Shown here piece after piece: positions 57,501-64,000 of a DNA stretch of 64,000 bases; position 1 is the stretch's first letter; every line of letters begins with the position of its first letter. The DNA is from Amphirosellinia nigrospora (Eukaryota > Ascomycota > Sordariomycetes > Xylariales > Xylariaceae). Made by a program: the position numbers and the translations under genes. Where the stretch lies: the NCBI GenBank assembly GCA_004123355.1, contig SCHM01000007.1, positions 186,001 through 250,000 on the forward strand, in the 5' to 3' direction. The notes beneath the pieces are model-generated. The model was not told where the DNA came from. It ran no database searches and worked only from the letters and a program-made list of their open reading frames with translations.

Positions 57501-60500
57501 GTATGGACCAGCCGGGAAATCATCGATCTCCCGGAAAACGAGAAATGAGAGTCGACCTGGTACAAGGATGGCAAAACCAGAAGATGAGAACAAGAGCATA
57601 TAAGCTGGGTCTGGAAGACAGACAAGTGCTGGACGATATATTCGACGCTATGCACGCCGAAAGGAAATTGGACTGGATGCGAGAACCACACCCTTCGGCT
57701 GTCCCGTATTTGTTACGTGGAAAACAGTAAACGGCAAACGCAAGGGACGAGTGGTAGTCGATCTGAGAGCACTTAACTCACTGGTCATACCAGACGTCTG
57801 GCCCATGCCGACTCAGGAAGACATCATAGCAGACATCCAAGGCAAATCTATACTAACCGTATTTGATGCCGCAGCCTTTTTCCACCAGTTGCCAGTATAC
57901 TCCAAACATAGAGACAGAATGGTTGTCATATCGCCAAGAGGCCTGGAGGTATCAAACGTCGCATTGATGGGTTCAAGAACAGCTCTGCCTTCGGACAGAG
58001 GTTTATGGACATCAGACTGAAGGATTGCCAAACATTCTGTAAAGCATACATAGACGACATTATTATATTCAGCGATTCAGAAGAAGACCACCTGCGACAC
58101 CTTGAAAAGGTGCTGGAAAGATTCCAGAATATAGGCCTCACTCTGTCACCTAAAAAATATTCTGCGGATATTCCGCCGTCAATTTGCTCGGACTGCGTGT
58201 CGACGGACTCGGTACATACATCACGAGAGACCGGGTGGAGGCCATCAGAAAGATAAAGTTCCCACGGACACTAGGTGAACTCGAAACATACATCGGCATG
58301 GCTACATGGTTACGCAAGTACATCCCTTGGTTTCAGCAAAAAGTTGAACTACTACAACTCCGAAAAATGACAATGCTCGGCAAAGTACGTAAGATAGATG
58401 ACATACTAAAGAATGATGCTAAAGCGAGAAAGAAATGGACATCCCGTCAGAAATTCATACCAACAGAACTGGAAACTCAAAGCTTCAACATCCTACAAAG
58501 CGATCTGACACAAGAATCATATCTGACGCACTGGGATTACTCACGACAGACGTTCCTCAAAATAGATGCATCAGCCGAAAGAGGCTATGGGATCATGATC
58601 TTTCACTTAGCTGACGAATGGAGCGAAGGGCCCATCCCAATGGACAGCATACAGCCAATCTTATTCCTCAGCAAAGTGTTAACCACAAAAGAAAGGACAT
58701 ACCAAGCGACAGAATTGGAGGTTTCGTGTCTGGTATGGGCTTGCCGACAACTCAGGCCACAATTACAATCATGCCAAAAAGATGTTATAGTCCTCACAGA
58801 CCACAGAGCCACACGCGGAATAGCCCGACAAAAGAACATGGCGACAATGGACATCGTAAAAATGAATCCTCGACTGATCAATGCATCAGTATATCTCAAC
58901 CAATACCGGCTAGACATCAGACACATACCAGGGCGTGTGAACCTCGTACCAGATGCTCTCTCTAGACTACCTACCGTTGAAGATAATGACGATGCCAGAG
59001 AAGCCAACAACCAGCACAAATCCGAGCTGGACGACATAGCGCGCCACTTCGCCTATCTGACAAGCACAGCCCAAATGGATGATGAATTTAGAAAGAAACT
59101 CATCGACGGCTACCCTAAGGACAGCAAGCTTACCAAGATCATGGCCGCCCTCAAGAAGCCCAAAGGCTACCGTTTCGAACTGGACAACGATGGACTGCTG
59201 TATCACACTCCATTCAGGGCAGAAAGAAGTTGGTTATCCCAAAAAGCTGCATCGAAGACGTCCTGAAGATGGCACACGACCAGAAGCATCATTTCGGCAT
59301 CAAACGAATGTTGCAAGAACTGGAGGGATTTACCATCCGAAACCTAACCAGAAGGGTCGAGAAATATCTCGAACACTGCCCACAATGTATCAATAACAGA
59401 CAAGACAGAGGGAAAAGACCAGGCTTGCTGCAACCCATAGCAACCGAACCACTCCCATTCCATACGGTAACAATGGATTTTATAGTCGGACTACCGACGG
59501 TACCAGCCGACAATACCCCATGGAAATTGGACGGCTTCGATTCCTATGACACCCTGCTAACCATTACATGCAAGTACAGCAAAAAGACATTGCTCATCCC
59601 AGGTAACTCGAAATACACAGCGGAACACTGCGCAACCGTCGTAGCCAGGGCACTCATGGCAGTAGACTAGGGTATCCCAAAGGTCATCATAAAAACAGAG
59701 ACGCCAAATTCATGTCTGGATTCTGGACAACATTATTTCTCAGGATGAGTACTTACACAGCTCAGATATTCAACAGCATACCATCCACAAACCGACGGAC
59801 AGTCTGAGAGAAAAAATCAGGATGTCGAGATAGCCATACGGTTTCACTATTCCAATTCGGACATCCCCTGGACGGAAATTATCATACCACTGCAGCACGC
59901 ATTCAACAACATGAAGCAAGGGACACTAGGACGATCACCAAACGAGGTGGTCTTCGGATTCAAACCAGCCACACCACTGTCTATAATGGAAGTCCCGCAG
60001 ACAACAATAGACTACGAAGTGGTAAGAAAAATGTATCAGAAAGAAGCGGAAGCAGCTATCGACTTTGCCGCAGCTGAGATGAAGCTGAGGTATGATAAAA
60101 CGCATATCCCCGTCGAATACAATGTGGGGGACGAGGTATACCTGAAACTACACAAGGGATATCATCTACCAGGCAAGCCGCCGAGGAAATGGTCACAGCA
60201 GAGAGTTGGCCCTCTGACAGTCGTGAAGAGAGTGAGTGACCTGGCATACGAACTCAACTTTCCAAGACATTGGAGAATCCACCGCACAGTATCCGTCGCC
60301 CAACTATACCCCGGACCCAAAACCAGAGACCCATACAACAGACGACGACCGGAACCCGGCCAAGTGTATGTAGATGGCGACGACGACGAATGGCAATCCT
60401 ACGAGATCGAGAAGCTACTTAACCGCCGAGTGAACAGGCAAGGCGGACGACCGACATTGGAATACTTGGTCAGGTGGAAGGACTATACACCAATTCATGG

Positions 60501-60657
60501 CCAATGGTACCCCCGAGACGTCCTGATGCAGAACGTAGAAGAAATGGTCCACGACTACGACCGGCGTAATAAAATGACCAGAATCGAGCTTAAGGCTAAG
60601 CCTAGAGATGTTGACTGGAACACTGACACAACAGGCAACAAGATGGCGGCCGAATAG
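54555..60657 (+). mobile_element. Ty3/gypsy chromodomain (chromovirus) fossil
   Basis: Parts in order on the plus strand are as follows. Gag (about 55170-55890; a capsid-like region and a Tyr/Arg-rich tail), an aspartic protease (VDTGASNIMV near 56587), reverse transcriptase (about 57650-58150; VVDLRALNSLVIPDVWPMPT, YIDDIIIF) and RNase H (about 58540-58970; TFLKIDASAERGYGI, VNLVPDALSRLP). Integrase follows (59270-60350; HHFGIKRMLQELEG, CPQCINNRQ, TMDFIVGLP), and last a chromodomain (60390-60580; YLVRWKDYTPIHGQWYPRDV). The chromodomain marks the chromovirus branch, which targets heterochromatin. LTRs could not be paired. It is broken in several places yet retains every domain, so it is fairly young. 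Confidence 0.85.
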
Positions 60658-61187
60658 AAAAGGTTGACGTCATTCCTCGAACAAACATACAAATACAGTT
60701 AACTAAAGGAATCGAAACGAGCAGCCGAATAGCTGACTATGTACGCAGATGGATAGTTGGCACTTTGACGAAGTGCTATGGCTCGGAAAAACGTACCTGC
60801 CCCGCATACGGCTGTCACACGCACTGGCGAGAAGGAAGGAGCAGGCAATCAACCAACCGCCGAATCCAGTACAGCTATTCCCAACTGCACCACCACCATC
60901 CAGCTCAAATCTACCATCTACACTGCTAATACGCATGCACACTATCACTCTGCACCAACACCCATACATTTTATCTTTTGGCAGCGCTGCACACACAGCC
61001 TTTGGTCACAATTAAAAATACACATCTTTTGACAAACCGCAGACCTTGGCCGCGCGACAGTCACAATTGGAATCACATATCTGACGCACCACAGACCTTG
61101 GCCGCACAGCCAACAGATCCTCCAACGTCAGAAACCCCAGTCCACCTGACAACCGGACTATACAATGGTTGTTAATACGCGAATATG
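60658..61187. other. Spacer after the chromovirus polyprotein
   Basis: About 530 bases of the same C-rich composition as the element, with no recognised domain. It may belong to the element's 3-prime untranslated region. Confidence 0.35.
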
Positions 61188-62905
61188 CAACGTGAGGCGG
61201 AGCTAGACAGTATATACAACATCATGGGGACAGATGGAACCGGAGACGGACCAGACGACCGACCATTCCCAACAACAATTTTCCATTCTTTGCGCCAGGG
61301 GACGGATAAACCCGTCGAAGGAGCAGGATGAGGCATGGATCAAAAGATTGCGCGAAGGCGTCGAATATAAGCAAATCAACGTGCCGTTCTTTACCAAAAA
61401 CTCCAAGAAGCCACGCCAACTACATCAATCCAACAAACTTGGCAAGGACGAAAGGTTTCTGAACGACATCTCCGAATCCGAGGAGTATTGGAAAGCAGTC
61501 CTGGTGATCGCCGCGCCACGGCCATGGACAAACCTGGTGACACTGATGACATGGCTGGCCAAGGCACGGCCATGGATAAACGTCGATGGCAGAATGTGGA
61601 CAGATGCCAGGAATTGGCTCGACCTCGTTCTGCGCGAAGGGTCATCATTGGGATGGCAAGACAAAGTGACATCCATATCGAAAAAACAGCCCCCGAATTT
61701 TGGGAGGCGCTCCGAATTATCGGCGACACCGCCGACGGCTATGGAATTATGGCAGCCAAACTCAGAGACAAATTGCGCGCAACTGGATACGAATGGATTC
61801 TGGCCGACCCAGCAACACGTATCATCCCGAGCTGTTGGGAAACGTATGCCCGCCGCTACAACATGTCATACAAGGAGGTCCGGCCGGTAATGTACACAAT
61901 CACAAGACCGATAGCCATCCCAGCACCAGCCGACACGCCTGCGGCAACCGCAGCTATGGGACCCCAACGACCGACAGCAGCACCGAACGCCACCCAACAG
62001 AGATTACCGGATCTGCCAGAGCCTCTCAGCACATCCGGGTGGCGAACCAGCAAATCAACACAGATCCTGCGCGACATAATGCCGAAGACACCCACCATGC
62101 GCGACCTGGAAGCCACATCACTTAGGCCAACCCCGAGAATGCCACCGGCAAAACGGCTGATTGCACACATGGATACACTGACGCCCCAAACACAGCAGAC
62201 GCCTGTGGGAAGGCCATTACCCACAGAGCCGGACAACTCAACAGCACAGGGCCAACCATCAGCAGACACCTTACCATTCGTCAAGGCGAACCGAACGGCA
62301 ACGGACGCGCTGACCCGGATGCGCTCAAAAAACCCGGAGGACATAGCCATGCCACCGCAAATGGTGGTCCACCAGCCACGCACCGCCGATCCGGTCGATA
62401 TCTGGACGGCCACAGATCAGAACATGCAACGAATGGCTGCACATATGACGGCATCAAACGAACATATGCTGGACCAGATAGATGCGGCTATATTCGCGGC
62501 GTTCCGCGACGGGACGGATGACGGCCCGATCGAAGCCAAAGTCGCGAAATCCTGCAGGACACAATGGAGCAAGCCGGACTACAGGATAAACATACGATGG
62601 CAAACACTATCAAGAAGATCACAGACGCGCACATTAACTTGACGCAGATAGCCGTTCGATCAATGAACGTCAAGCTGCACGAGGTCATCCAACGGCAGAT
62701 TGGCCTCCATGAATCAATGGCCTCAATTGCATCCAGATTGGAGGACATCGAGGGACGCGTTTTTCCAATGGCAAACACGGCCGGCACGCCAATTGTGATC
62801 AAGGATGAGCCACAGACGCCGACCAGGTCCACCCAACCAACTACATCCAATGCGACAACAAACAACCCACCAGCAGACAATCCGCAGAAGCAGCGGAACC
62901 TATAG
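61188..62905 (+). other. Unassigned same-strand coding region downstream of the chromovirus
   Basis: The longest frame (61488-62642) includes EKTAPEFWEALRIIGDTADG, SCWETYARRYNMSYKEV and a long Pro/Thr-rich tail; a second frame (62564-62905) has a helical part (VKLHEVIQRQIGLHESMASI). Composition and codon usage resemble the chromovirus just upstream, and the strand is the same. It could be an extra ORF of that element or the start (Gag-like part) of another one. No domain recognised. It has a few breaks and is treated here as part of a fossil. Confidence 0.45.
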
Positions 62906-62933
62906 TCAAAATAGGCGTCCACATATCTATTAA

Positions 62934-63106
62934 ATTACGCACCAACCAGTGATCTAGCTATACATCACTAGATGGATCACCATGTTGATTACTTAATATA
63001 TGTGGCAGTGCGCGGGGCTTTATGAATGGCTAGTGCCTCCACTTAGGTACCTTGTACTAGAAATGCCTCTAACGAGCTTTGTAGCGATACACAGATAGAT
63101 CCTGAC
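62934..63106. mobile_element. MITE-like element, family D copy 4 (inverted)
   Basis: ATTACGCACCAACCAGTGATC at the left (20 of 21 bases as in copy 2), through GGCAGTGCGCGGGG, to ACAGATAGATCCTGACA. Outer few bases of both ends are missing or changed. With 54471-54554 it brackets the chromovirus and the ORF region. Confidence 0.65.
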
Positions 63107-63416
63107 AAGGGCTGAAATGGAAGCTCAAACAAAACAGCAGCCACATATGGAAGCTTTAGCGTATGTATGTCTTCCCAACAATCGATTTATAATCGATTCC
63201 TATTCAATTTCTATTCCATTTTTATTCAATTCGTATTCAATCAATGTCTGATTCACATCTGATTGATAGGTATTTAATTAATATTCGATTAATATTTGAT
63301 CGGTAATTGGTTACCAATAAAATTAGGAGTTATGGGTGGTGGCCAGCCAGGTGGCTGGTGCCACAGCACCCGCAATTCCTGTGGCCGTGGCCCCTGCGGG
63401 GCCACACCACAGTATT
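63107..63416. repeat. AT-rich imperfect repeats and a GC-rich patch
   Basis: 63175-63330 is built from variants of TATTCAAT, CGATTTATAATCGATT and TTGATCGG. At 63340-63410 there is a GC-rich patch with GTGGCC/GGCCAC inverted motifs. No gene. Confidence 0.5.
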
Positions 63417-63490
63417 AAACACACTAAACAAGGATCAAAGACTGAGTGGCCAAATCTAGGATAGATCTAAAGGAAGGAATCTAGCTGGGG
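63417..63490 (+). repeat. Dispersed repeat, family C copy 3 (partial)
   Basis: Matches 763-838 closely (AAACACACTAAACAAGGATC ... GGAATCTAGCTGGG), then diverges before the GC hairpin part. Confidence 0.75.
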
Positions 63491-64000
63491 AATATAATGC
63501 TACCAAGGTGTAAAACTTATACGGTGAGTTTATGTGCAATGTGGGTGTATGAGTTCAGATAATGTCAATGATATCGAAGTTCTCGTGTTTCTCAGCTACG
63601 TGATGGCTACGCTTTTATATACCAGTCATTTACCCTTCTAACTTATGTACATGTTGTTTTACTCATGCGCAATGTCAACCACATTGCAAGCAAACCTCGG
63701 CCTACATTGTGAGCAAAGAAAGAGAAGCGAAGGAACGCGGGGCTGGACCAGGAGACAAGCCACAGCCAACAATGCGCCAAGCAAGTCATGTGACTGGCTC
63801 ACGGGCGGGAGCCGGTGAGCCAGGATAAAAGTTTGGGTGAAGGAAGGAAATATTATATAGCTACAAGGGCTCCCCTATGTAATTAGTCTTACTCTTTCCT
63901 TACTTCGCTGATCAATCCAAGCATACAATCGGTTCTTAGAATTAATTGTGTGAGACTAATGTCTTGACGACCCAACCTCTATTGCTCAGATCATTATAAG
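63491..64000. other. No supported gene; possible LTR at the window end
   Basis: From about 63673 (TGTCAACCACATTGC) the sequence has an LTR-like look: a CAGGATAAAA box at about 63822 and a C/T-rich region after it. The window ends before any internal sequence or partner repeat, so this is only a suggestion. Confidence 0.3.

Noticed and set aside
1-64000. CRISPR arrays, rRNA and tRNA genes
   Set aside because: No regular spaced direct repeats, no rRNA-like conserved segments and no cloverleaf with A and B boxes were recognised by eye; CRISPR is not expected in a eukaryote. A tRNA scan could still find one.

Overview
The window looks like nuclear DNA of a filamentous ascomycete (Pezizomycotina). 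Evidence: short introns of about 40-80 nt with GT...AG ends and CTAAC/CTAAT branch sites, and protein families typical of that group (DUF3716, the giant DUF6606-DUF3638-DUF3645 protein, fungal Hsp70-like ATPase, fungal aminoglycoside-phosphotransferase-like kinase, fungal PD-(D/E)XK-like protein). It is a repeat-rich, gene-poor accessory-type region: few genes read through cleanly, most are decayed, and at least four families of small inverted-repeat elements and several retrotransposon fossils fill the rest.

Layout. 1-5.5 kb: small inverted-repeat elements, one of them nested with a clear empty site, a decayed small gene and an intact four-exon DUF3716 gene. 5.5-12.2 kb: decayed host genes (Myb-like small protein, APH-like kinase, a conserved fungal protein, an IEVKPF-type protein with a pentanucleotide repeat). 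12.7-14.9 kb: nine-exon Hsp70-like gene on the minus strand. 16-23 kb: coiled-coil relic, Ty3/gypsy integrase fossil, a small element copy and a Gag fossil. 23.4-26.4 kb: two divergent unrecognised genes rich in triplet repeats. 27.0-28.5 kb: a double hairpin, then a small cysteine-rich gene whose five introns all carry the same palindromic core (introner-like elements), with three further copies just downstream. 29.0-32.7 kb: a DIRS-type (tyrosine recombinase) retrotransposon fossil, minus strand. 32.9-38.3 kb: WD40 gene scrap, gypsy Gag fossil, a tandem duplication and a Ty1/copia fossil with an LTR-like insertion. 38.9-48.3 kb: the roughly 9.4-kb DUF3638 gene, minus strand, with many frame breaks. 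49.8-51 kb: nested small elements. 52-53.5 kb: decayed PD-(D/E)XK-like gene. 53.9-63.1 kb: a chromodomain Ty3/gypsy fossil followed by an unexplained same-strand ORF region, bracketed by copies of one small element. 63.1-64 kb: repeats only.

How it fits together: no metabolic operon or cluster is visible. The clearest signal of possible novelty is the group of near-identical palindromic introns at 27.4-28.1 kb. The second is that three unrelated small-repeat families share a GC-rich hairpin of the type GGGGCG(A/T)AGCCCC. All family names come from recognising motifs by eye; no database search was possible.
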